A stretch of 64,000 bases of DNA, from positions 1 through 64,000 of the forward strand of contig CANJQU010000008.1 in the NCBI GenBank assembly GCA_947476485.1, written 5' to 3'. The DNA comes from Chitinophagaceae bacterium (GTDB lineage: Bacteria; Bacteroidota; Bacteroidia; Chitinophagales; Chitinophagaceae). Of the stretch, positions 1-7,608 are shown one piece after another; position 1 is the first letter of the stretch; each line of letters starts with the position of its first letter. Both the position numbers and the translations under genes were made by a program. Below the pieces are notes generated by a model. That model made no database searches. It was not told where the DNA came from and saw only the letters and a program-made list of their open reading frames with translations.

Positions 1-766
1 AAACCAATAGCCATAACGTCTCTGCGCCCCTGCCTACCGGCAACTGGCGGTTAAACAAAAAACAGGATTGGGGTAAACAGCAAAACTGCCGACTGAACAC
101 GGGGCATGAGTGAGGCGCAAACGGGACATCGCTTAATACATAATCGGCTGCATATCAACACTTTGAAATTATCAAATACCCCATCTCTCTACATTTTTTA
201 TTTATCTGGAAATGGGGCATTGACGAATACCAACTTCCAACGGTCTCAACTTTTTCGTGACGATACAAACAATACGATCCGCGAAATCGATAACCGATGG
301 CAGTAAACAAAAATCAGGATTACCTAACCAACGTATACGTATTTCATGAAGATGCACAAGGTGAAAAAAGCGAAACAGTGTGATATTCTTGTGATATAAA
401 TGTGATATTTTTTTCGCTTAGATCATTGATTATCAACAAAAATCTGTGCAAACTTTTTTTTGGAGAAAATGTGATATTTGAATACCGTATAACAAAAAAT
501 TACAACACATGGTTACGTAGAGCCTGTCCTGAATCGTCTTAGACGGCACAAACAAAACACCCCTCAAGAAACTTTTTACTGAGGCAAGGGCAATTGAAAA
601 GTCGATAGTACTTCGAAAACTGCCTACCGGACTATCGGGTAGGGGGTAATAATATCCTGTAATGAGCTTCGAACCAGGAAATGTAAATAACCATTAATGT
701 CAACCAATAACTTTAACAACATGAAACATTTTCAAATTTGCACATCTGCACATTTTCAGATTAAAA
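1..766. other. Intergenic region with no convincing gene
   Basis: I see no reading frame here with convincing protein character; a 66-codon frame at 106-306 is low-complexity and lacks a recognisable family. The region is AT-rich around 370-480 and holds the TGTGATAT repeats listed separately. A short imperfect hairpin (CTACC...GGGTAG) lies near 629-647. The gene these signals serve may lie left of the window, because the nearest gene on the right is transcribed toward this region. Confidence 0.5.
379..411. promoter_or_regulatory. Three 11-nt-spaced TGTGATAT direct repeats
   Basis: The octamer TGTGATAT occurs at 379-386, 390-397 and 401-408, exactly 11 nt apart, so each copy faces the same side of the helix. 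A fourth copy at 470-477 is out of phase. Direct repeats with 11-nt spacing are typical of OmpR/PhoB-family response-regulator sites. The assignment is inference and the target gene is unknown. Confidence 0.4.
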
Positions 767-1351
767 TCACCTGAACTCCTCCACAAAGTACCCCCAGTTA
801 TCAGCGGTGATTTTGGCAGTCTCAGGGTCATCTGCGGCTATCATCTGGCACAGGCGAATGCCATAGGCATCATCTTCCGTGTCCAGGAAAAGGTGGGAGC
901 ATTCATGCACCAGCATCTGGAACTTGCTGTTTGCCGGTTGTTTGAACGGTCGGTATTGCGGAGCCGCTTTCCAGGCAGTTGCATTTAGCAATATCCTGAA
1001 ATTGCGGTTCTCGCCAGTGGTCATCGGGTTTTGCGCTTCGGCTAGGTTGGGTGGCAAGCCGGTTATTGATCGCATAGCATCGGCAAGTTCCTTTCCGCAG
1101 CGGCCGTCAAGCCGTGAGAACGAAACGGCTATCTGCTTCACGTTGATCATACCGGCAAGCGTGTTCAGCCTGGTCTGCAGCTCGGCCATCCATGCCTCGC
1201 TGTCATCGCCAAACCACCTCCTGCACGCTGTCTTGCCCATACCCTTACCTGTCTTGGCAGCAGCATTGCGCAGCGTACCCACGATCTCAGTCTGTAGCTG
1301 CTTCACTATCGCCAGTTCAGCAGGTACCAGGCCGGCATTGTAAAAACCCAT
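767..1351 (-). CDS. Aspzincin (M35-like) metallopeptidase domain protein
   Basis: This small protein of about 194 residues carries an HExxH zinc motif (HECSH) followed almost at once by DTEDDAYG, matching the aspzincin signature in which a D-T-x-D-x-x-Y-G segment supplies the third zinc ligand. The motif combination is typical of deuterolysin and peptidyl-Lys metalloendopeptidases (family M35), so I infer a zinc endopeptidase or a protein with that fold. No signal peptide or transmembrane segment is visible, which is unusual for a secreted protease family. I chose the ATG at 1351; a GTG at 1399 would add 16 poorly supported residues. It stands alone, divergent from the patatin-like gene. Substrate and cellular role are unknown. 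Confidence 0.65.
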   Translation of the reverse strand: MGFYNAGLVPAELAIVKQLQTEIVGTLRNAAAKTGKGMGKTACRRWFGDDSEAWMAELQTRLNTLAGMINVKQIAVSFSRLDGRCGKELADAMRSITGLPPNLAEAQNPMTTGENRNFRILLNATAWKAAPQYRPFKQPANSKFQMLVHECSHLFLDTEDDAYGIRLCQMIAADDPETAKITADNWGYFVEEFR

Positions 1352-1523
1352 TGTATACTTTTTATGCGCCCTTAACCAGGTGCATGGCAATTGTACCACT
1401 TATAATAATATGCCGCAAATTTTGCCCCGGTTCTTTTTCGTCCGGGCTTGTTATCAGTAACCCTGCAAAAAGAATCGGTGCATATACAGAAAACTTTGTA
1501 GCTTAACATCTAAACGCAATATT

Positions 1524-3761
1524 TTGATAAAACGCGCGCTCAGCGGCTTATACTACTTCCTGCCAGTCCAACTGGTGCTGCTGCACTTCCGTAAATACCA
1601 GGTGTTGCTCATCTTCTGGCTCATCCTGTTTCTTACGGTTACCGGCAATTTTGCTTCCCATTTTGGCGCCTCATCACTTTTCCTGGCGCCCGAGTACCTG
1701 GGCAATATCAGTTTTGTAAGCATGATGCTCCTGGGCTGCGCCATGTGCGTGTTCATCATGATGTGGCACATCACCACATTCATCATCCACAGCAAGCGCA
1801 TCCCCTACATGGGCGCTACAAGGCATGCATTCGTGGTCTACTGTTACAACAACTCCGTTATCCCCCTCTTCTTCCTCGACTTTTATTCAACCACCACCAT
1901 CCGCTACCAGCTTATAGATGAGCATGCCCCCATGAAGACGATCATCATGCTGCAACTGGGCTTCTACCTGGGCATGTGCGTCATTATCTTTATCTCATTC
2001 CTCTACTTCTTCAGGGTGAGCCGCGACTTTTTTAAAACCCTGCTTACCACCATCACCAACCCGTCGCGCATCCGTGAGCTTATACCATACGATTCACTCG
2101 ACTACGAATTAGACATACTTCCCTCCAGGTCATACGTTTCCGGGAGACTGAGAATAGAGAAGAATGCCGACCTGGAACCCTACCACCCCCGGGTGATGAA
2201 TACTGTGCTGCGCAGGCACCACCGCAACGTGATCTTCGCCACCATTATCGCCTACGTATTGCTGCTGCTCATGGGCATATTCATGGAGCGGCCACTGCTC
2301 AGGGTACCCGCAGGAGCCGGTTTCCTGCTCCTGTTCGCAATAATTATGGGTATTGTAGGTGCATTCAAGTATTTCATGAAAAGCTGGGAGGCCATCGGCT
2401 GGATCATATTCGTCGTGGTGCTCTCACTGATGGTCAAGATAAAACTGTTCGACCTCCGGAGCATCGCCTATGGCCTTAATTATCACAACCCGGAAAGCGA
2501 GCAGCCGGTATATGATTACAACCACCTGCAGTCCAGCTTCACACCGCAGCGCTATGCTGCAGATAAAAAGACAGAGGAGAACCGCCTCAATAAATGGAAG
2601 AGCCGGGTGAGCACAGATTCTGCTAAGCCCCCCCTGGTTGTTGTCACCGTAAGCGGTGGCGGCACCCGCTCTGCCTACTGGACCTTCCGCACCCTGCAAT
2701 ACATAGACAGCGCCAGCCACGGCCGGCTGTTCAAAAACACAGTGCTCATCACCGGCGCGTCCGGCGGCATGATCGGCGCCACCTACTGGCGCAGCATACA
2801 TGATGCGGCTCAGCAAGGAATTCTGAAAGACCCTTATGCTCCTGTCTACCAGGAAAATGTAGGCAAGGACCTGCTGAATGCCATCATATTTTCCTTTGCC
2901 AGCGTAGACCTCATATCCCCGTTCAACAAGATCAACATCGCAGGGTACTCCTATACCCGCGACAGGGGTTACGCTATGGAGCAGGAGCTGGTGCGGAATA
3001 CAAAGGGCTTGCTCGATAAGAACATTGGCTATTTCCGCCCCCGCGAGGCAGATGGCAGTATACCCATGCTCGTCATCAATGGCACCATTGTCAATGATGG
3101 CCGGCGGCTTATGATCTCCGGCCAGCCGCTTGGCTATCTCACCCAGCCGGAGTATTCATTGGCCAGCGCCACACCACCCATAGATGCTATAGACTTCGCT
3201 GAGTTTTTCCCCAACCAGGACCCATACAACATTCGTATTACCTCGGCCCTCCGTATGAACGCCACATTCCCATATGTGCTCCCTGTTGTGAAGCTCCCCA
3301 GCATACCTCGTATGAACATTATGGATGCAGGCCTCCGGGATAATTTTGGCGCCGACCTCGCCAATCGCTACCTGTTTGTGATGCGGGAATGGCTGCTGGA
3401 GAATACCAGCGAAACTATATTCCTCGATATCCGCGATACCCGCGAAAACGAAGTTACCACCCTCTCAGATCAGTCCCGGTCACTCGCCAAAATGGTTGCC
3501 GATCCTTTGTTTGTGATACAAAATAAGTGGGAAGCATTTCAGTCTTATTCGCAGGGGCTCTTCAAAGATTTTGCTCCTTACTATCTCAATGGAAAAATGC
3601 GGTTCGTCACGCTGCAGTATGTGCCCAAGAAGGCCGATAAGATTGCCGCGCTCAACTTTCATCTTACGCAGCAGGAGAAAGAGGATCTGTATCAATCCAT
3701 AAACGATCGGGGAAACCAGGCAGCAATAGATACTTTGGTTAACATATTAACGCGCCCCTGA
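1524..3761 (+). CDS. Membrane-anchored patatin-like phospholipase
   Basis: The 745-residue protein has an N-terminal half with several hydrophobic segments (roughly residues 15-45, 60-90, 140-165, 240-310), so it is probably an integral membrane protein. The C-terminal half has patatin hallmarks: a glycine-rich oxyanion segment (SGGGTRSA), a nucleophile elbow GASGG with Ser413, and the dyad segment DAGLRDNFG with Asp601. Patatin-like proteins are lipid acyl hydrolases using a Ser-Asp dyad; the membrane-fused architecture suggests action on membrane lipids, but the substrate cannot be read from sequence. Translation appears to start at a TTG, since the next in-frame ATG is about 65 codons in and would remove the first membrane segment. 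It is a single-gene unit convergent with the next gene. Confidence 0.8.
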   Translation: MIKRALSGLYYFLPVQLVLLHFRKYQVLLIFWLILFLTVTGNFASHFGASSLFLAPEYLGNISFVSMMLLGCAMCVFIMMWHITTFIIHSKRIPYMGATRHAFVVYCYNNSVIPLFFLDFYSTTTIRYQLIDEHAPMKTIIMLQLGFYLGMCVIIFISFLYFFRVSRDFFKTLLTTITNPSRIRELIPYDSLDYELDILPSRSYVSGRLRIEKNADLEPYHPRVMNTVLRRHHRNVIFATIIAYVLLLLMGIFMERPLLRVPAGAGFLLLFAIIMGIVGAFKYFMKSWEAIGWIIFVVVLSLMVKIKLFDLRSIAYGLNYHNPESEQPVYDYNHLQSSFTPQRYAADKKTEENRLNKWKSRVSTDSAKPPLVVVTVSGGGTRSAYWTFRTLQYIDSASHGRLFKNTVLITGASGGMIGATYWRSIHDAAQQGILKDPYAPVYQENVGKDLLNAIIFSFASVDLISPFNKINIAGYSYTRDRGYAMEQELVRNTKGLLDKNIGYFRPREADGSIPMLVINGTIVNDGRRLMISGQPLGYLTQPEYSLASATPPIDAIDFAEFFPNQDPYNIRITSALRMNATFPYVLPVVKLPSIPRMNIMDAGLRDNFGADLANRYLFVMREWLLENTSETIFLDIRDTRENEVTTLSDQSRSLAKMVADPLFVIQNKWEAFQSYSQGLFKDFAPYYLNGKMRFVTLQYVPKKADKIAALNFHLTQQEKEDLYQSINDRGNQAAIDTLVNILTRP

Positions 3762-3801
3762 TTCCAGGGTTGAGGACTTTCGTTTGAAAAGATCTTAGCC
3801 G

Positions 3802-4761
3802 CTATAGTTGTTTTGATAGTTCATTCCAGTCAGGTTGCACAGGTAGCCAATGGACCTTTTGTAACGCCTTTTTTATACTACGGTTGCTATAGAAGTTTCC
3901 CTTTTCCTGCATGAGCACCGGCATTTGTATCAGTTGGCTGTAGCACACAAGCTCCGTCCAACTGCGGTTTTTGAAGTGCTCAAAAAAAGAAGCCAGCAAT
4001 GGTCTCACTTCTTTCAGGTTCCAGTAGTGGGTGATGTATGGTGCCGCTGCCTTCACATTGCCCGCCTGCTGAAAGTAAACAGAGAATGCAAATTGCTCCA
4101 TTATATGCTTGGGGAAGTTAGGGTATTGGTTATCCGTAAACGCAAGTACTTCATCGAGCTGGTGGTTGTCCTTTGTGTTAAACCCCAGTACACCTGCATT
4201 CCACATCGCAAGATCATGAACAGGCGTGCCGTTCACTTTTTGCGAAACGTTCTTTCGTAAATAGGTATCAAGTTTCGCAAATATGCTGTTGCCACGTTCA
4301 CTAACCACACCCTCTCTTACATGCATAAACTGTCTGCCTGCGCTAATATCTTTGAACACCTGTGCCAGCCGCCCTGTAAATACGGCATCCGTATCTACAT
4401 ACAATATGTTACCATGCCTGTCTTTTACAAAATCTTTGAGCAATTCAATTTTTACACGATGTACAAAATCTATTTTTCCTTTCCATTGCTTTATAGTGGC
4501 CTCATCTATCTTACGGTAGTGCAGCGGCAGCGGACAATCCTTAAAAGAGCTGAACCATGCGGGATCGTCGGTGTATATCCATACTTCGGTATTGGCAAGA
4601 TCTTCCGGTTCACATTGGCGGCTCAGCGACAACAGCGCATATGCGCACTCCAGGAAAATAGCTTTATTTCCATAGCACTGAAAAACGATATAGTTACCCC
4701 CAAACCCACTTACATGTTTGCCGTTAGGTTGCCGGGGGCTTTCTCTTGTTACTTCACTCAT
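3802..4761 (-). CDS. Hypothetical GT-A-like glycosyltransferase
   Basis: This 319-residue soluble protein has a central ILYVDTDAVFTG segment; the DTD triplet in a hydrophobic strand context is typical of the metal/nucleotide-sugar site of GT-A-fold glycosyltransferases. The N-terminal YGNKAIFLECAYALLSL and a region ending YTDDPAWF resemble the nucleotide-binding half of that fold. No signal peptide or membrane segment is seen. It lies 68 nt downstream of hutH on the same strand, without functional linkage. The family is not firmly recognised; a sugar transferase acting on a cell-surface or storage glycan is an inference from the DxD motif only. Confidence 0.5.
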   Translation of the reverse strand: MSEVTRESPRQPNGKHVSGFGGNYIVFQCYGNKAIFLECAYALLSLSRQCEPEDLANTEVWIYTDDPAWFSSFKDCPLPLHYRKIDEATIKQWKGKIDFVHRVKIELLKDFVKDRHGNILYVDTDAVFTGRLAQVFKDISAGRQFMHVREGVVSERGNSIFAKLDTYLRKNVSQKVNGTPVHDLAMWNAGVLGFNTKDNHQLDEVLAFTDNQYPNFPKHIMEQFAFSVYFQQAGNVKAAAPYITHYWNLKEVRPLLASFFEHFKNRSWTELVCYSQLIQMPVLMQEKGNFYSNRSIKKALQKVHWLPVQPDWNELSKQL

Positions 4762-4829
4762 GTTCTTTTGAATCGCTCATTAAACCATTTATCTGTTCTT
4801 TCGGAAAAAGTTCAACCACCGGTTCCCCT

Positions 4830-6302
4830 TCACGCGACAGCTGTTACCGGGGCATCGAGAAACCGCTCTGCTGCCATCAGCTTATCATGCAGTATATCGT
4901 CTTCCGGCATAAATGATGCTACTTTCCTCAGGTTGGTCCAGATCTGTTCGATCGCAGCAGATGATTTATGCGGGCGCCTCAACTCCAGCGCCTGTGCTGC
5001 AGTAAGTAACTCTATAGCCAGTACACGCTGCACATTCTGCACCACGCGGCGCAGCTTGGTAGCTGCGTTTGCGCCCATGCTCACATGATCTTCCTGCCCG
5101 TTGCTGCTTACTATGCTGTCTACAGATGCAGGGGTACAAAATTGTTTGTTCTGGCTTACGATCGCTGCTGCCGTATACTGTGCGATCATAAAACCGCTGT
5201 TCAGGCCCGCATTAGGAGCCAGGAAAGGCGGCAGCCCACGCTGCCCACTTACCAGCAGGTAGGTTCTGCGCTCCGAGATGTTCCCGATCTCGGCCATCGC
5301 TATGGCCATAAAGTCGGCATGTAATGCCAGTGGCTGGCCATGAAAATTGCCGCCGCTCATTATCGCATCCTCATCATGGAATACGATTGGATTATCTGTT
5401 ACCGAATTGATCTCTGTCTCTACCACATTGGTCACAGTATCAGCCACATCATTGGTTGCGCCGTGTACCTGCGGCATACACCGGAAGGAATACGGATCCT
5501 GTACTTGTGATTTATGAAGGTGCTGTATCTCGCTACCTGACAGCAAATTCAATATTCTTTGCGCCGTGGCAATCTGACCTTTGTGTGGGCGCACACGGTG
5601 TATCGGATGTTTAAATGGTTCATCTTTCGCCATAAAGGCATCGGCCGACATGGCACCAATAGTATCTGCCCACTCCAGCAGTTTCTTCGATTGCATCAAC
5701 GACCAGGACATGTACGAACTCATGAACTGTGTCCCATTGAGCAGCGCGAGGCCTTCCTTTGCACCAAGGGCTATCGGTTCCAACCCTTCCGCTTTCAAAG
5801 CCTCCGCAGCAGGCATTTTCCCGCCCTTATACCTCACTTCTCCTTTCCCGAAAAGCGGCATACATAAATGTGCCAGCGGTGCCAGGTCGCCGGACGCACC
5901 AAGCGAACCCAGTTCATACACTACCGGCGATATTCCACGGTTATAAAAATCGGCCAGCCGCTGCACTATTTCCACCCTAACGCCACTGTATCCCTGGCTC
6001 AGACCGTGTACTTTCAGCAACAACATAAGGCGCACTATCTCTTCCGGCACCTCATCGCCCATTCCGCAGGCATGTGAGCACACCAGGTTTTCCTGCAGTT
6101 GCTCCAGCTCGTGGTCGCCGATACGCACATTGCACAGGGAGCCAAAACCTGTATTAATGCCATAGTGTGTCTTTCCGTCTTTCAACACATTTTCCAGGTA
6201 TGCACGGTTATGGGATATGCGGCCTTTGGCTGCATCAGAAAGTGTTATTTTATCTCGCCCTTTTATTAAATGGTCGATGGTTAAATGTTCCGGTAATTCC
6301 AT
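4830..6302 (-). CDS. hutH: Histidine ammonia-lyase
   Basis: Converts L-histidine to urocanate and ammonia, the first step of histidine degradation. The 490 residues match the usual length of the aromatic amino-acid lyase family. The Ala136-Ser137-Gly138 triplet in GSLGASGDLAPL forms the MIO electrophile, and the early TGFG motif is present. Residues Ser76-His77 (NLVCSHACG) are the pair usually found in histidine-specific enzymes; tyrosine and phenylalanine lyases carry other residues there, so histidine is the favoured substrate. No hutU, hutI or hutG homologue lies in the window, so the gene is separated from the rest of the pathway. It is fourth in a leftward run after the SurA-like, MerR and thioredoxin-like genes. 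Confidence 0.9.
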   Translation of the reverse strand: MELPEHLTIDHLIKGRDKITLSDAAKGRISHNRAYLENVLKDGKTHYGINTGFGSLCNVRIGDHELEQLQENLVCSHACGMGDEVPEEIVRLMLLLKVHGLSQGYSGVRVEIVQRLADFYNRGISPVVYELGSLGASGDLAPLAHLCMPLFGKGEVRYKGGKMPAAEALKAEGLEPIALGAKEGLALLNGTQFMSSYMSWSLMQSKKLLEWADTIGAMSADAFMAKDEPFKHPIHRVRPHKGQIATAQRILNLLSGSEIQHLHKSQVQDPYSFRCMPQVHGATNDVADTVTNVVETEINSVTDNPIVFHDEDAIMSGGNFHGQPLALHADFMAIAMAEIGNISERRTYLLVSGQRGLPPFLAPNAGLNSGFMIAQYTAAAIVSQNKQFCTPASVDSIVSSNGQEDHVSMGANAATKLRRVVQNVQRVLAIELLTAAQALELRRPHKSSAAIEQIWTNLRKVASFMPEDDILHDKLMAAERFLDAPVTAVA

Positions 6303-6390
6303 AACAGCTGTTGAGTGTAAATTAAATAAGAATGTCTAAAGTTTGCAGGTGTCCCGATCTGGTCTATAAGAAACAATTCAGGTTTCCCGG

Positions 6391-6909
6391 TCAAAAAGCG
6401 ATGATAGCAGAGAGATCGTCTTCTATACTTTTCCTCACCGTTTCGGTGATACGTCCTACTTCTTTTCCTTTTTTGAACACTATAATCGTTGGTACTTTCT
6501 CCACATCATACTGCCTGTCTTCCCTGCTCTTCGTTTTTTTGGCGCGGTCCGTTCCATAAAGTGATAGTTTCGCGAGCGGGAAATCTGCTTCCTTCAATAC
6601 TTTTGCCAACCTGGGTATCAGGTTCTGCGAGTCATCGCACCAGGTGCCCATGAAGACAACCAATGAATAGTCTTTCAGGTACGTTCTCAGAAAATCAACA
6701 GCACTTGCATATGGTTTGTAATCTTCAATGCCGCTTTTCATCCAACTAAAAGAAGCTTCATTGCTGAGATCATCCAGCGTGATCAGTCCGTTAAAAACAA
6801 CACCCCCATCAACAGTGTCTTTTGATACACTATATGTCTGGCTTTGCCCGATTGCATTAATACTTATGAGCAGCATTAAGGCAAAAAATATTTTCTTCAT
6901 CTTATTCAT
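6391..6909 (-). CDS. Exported thioredoxin-like protein lacking CxxC
   Basis: The 172-residue protein has a signal peptide ending near SINAIGQSQ and a thioredoxin-fold domain with the strand VVFMGTWCDDSQ followed by helix NLIPRLAKVL. The redox site is WCDDS, so only the first cysteine of the usual CxxC is kept, arguing against ordinary disulfide exchange and for a monothiol or binding role. The cis-Pro loop KVPTIIVF is intact. It follows the MerR-type gene after 28 nt, suggesting co-transcription. The family is thioredoxin-like (TlpA/TrxA superfamily); the partner is unknown. Confidence 0.7.
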   Translation of the reverse strand: MNKMKKIFFALMLLISINAIGQSQTYSVSKDTVDGGVVFNGLITLDDLSNEASFSWMKSGIEDYKPYASAVDFLRTYLKDYSLVVFMGTWCDDSQNLIPRLAKVLKEADFPLAKLSLYGTDRAKKTKSREDRQYDVEKVPTIIVFKKGKEVGRITETVRKSIEDDLSAIIAF

Positions 6910-6937
6910 TTGAGTAAACGCTGATAAATGAAACCAG

Positions 6938-7498
6938 CTAGCCGATCATTTGGTTCCTGATGATGAGTAGTTTGTTTCTCAATTGGAGCAGGGATTGCTT
7001 CAGGTCTATTGTCTCCACATCCATTTTGTTTTGCGCTTTCAGCTTTGCTTTTGCCCCTGTAAGGGTAAAACCACGCTCTTTCACCAGGTGATGAATGGCC
7101 CGCAGCTCACGTATCTGTTCGGGTGTAAAGAGCCTGTCACCTTTTCGAGTCGTCCGTACCTTCAGTTTAAATTCGTTGGTCCAGAAGCGTATATGGGATG
7201 TCTTCACTTTAAACAGTGCGGCCACCTCGCCTATAGAATAGTATTTTTTATCGCCGTCCCAGTCTTCGGGAATGATGGCCACTTTTTCGGGCTCAGCTAC
7301 TGTCGTTTGCGTTGCTGCAACCGGCGCTGGTTCACTCGCCAGTTGTGTGATCGTTTGTTGTGGTTCTGCCGGTGCTTCATCGTTCTGCGCTTCTTCTTTT
7401 TTTTCCTCCGGCTTTTTTTTAACGCGGCTCTTCCCTACGGCTTTTACCTGTTCAGGAATTATTTCTTCCCCAAATAGTGTTATAATACGCTCGCTCAT
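6938..7498 (-). CDS. MerR-family transcriptional regulator
   Basis: A 186-residue protein with a low-complexity Glu/Ala/Pro-rich N-terminal third and a MerR-type winged-helix domain in the C-terminal half: YYSIGEVAALFKVKTSHIRFW is followed by a wing and the segment FTPEQIRELRAIHHLV. There is no obvious metal- or drug-binding C-terminal domain; only a short helix follows. MerR-like proteins of this short type are widespread in Bacteroidota with mostly unknown targets. It sits between the SurA-like chaperone gene and the thioredoxin-like gene, separated from the former by a terminator. Confidence 0.8.
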   Translation of the reverse strand: MSERIITLFGEEIIPEQVKAVGKSRVKKKPEEKKEEAQNDEAPAEPQQTITQLASEPAPVAATQTTVAEPEKVAIIPEDWDGDKKYYSIGEVAALFKVKTSHIRFWTNEFKLKVRTTRKGDRLFTPEQIRELRAIHHLVKERGFTLTGAKAKLKAQNKMDVETIDLKQSLLQLRNKLLIIRNQMIG

Positions 7499-7550
7499 TA
7501 CTCCAAATTACAAAATTTATAATTAACCACTAAAAATCGATTTTCATTCT

Positions 7551-7585
7551 AAAAAAAAGAGGCTGTTCTCTCAAACAACCTCTTT
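7551..7585 (-). terminator. Rho-independent terminator after the SurA-like gene
   Basis: On the minus strand AAAGAGGTTGTT and AACAGCCTCTTT pair around a TGAGAG loop with one internal mismatch, and a run of eight T follows. It lies just beyond the stop codon at 7609. Confidence 0.8.
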
Positions 7586-7608
7586 CTAATAAAAAATGTT
7601 TTTACCGA

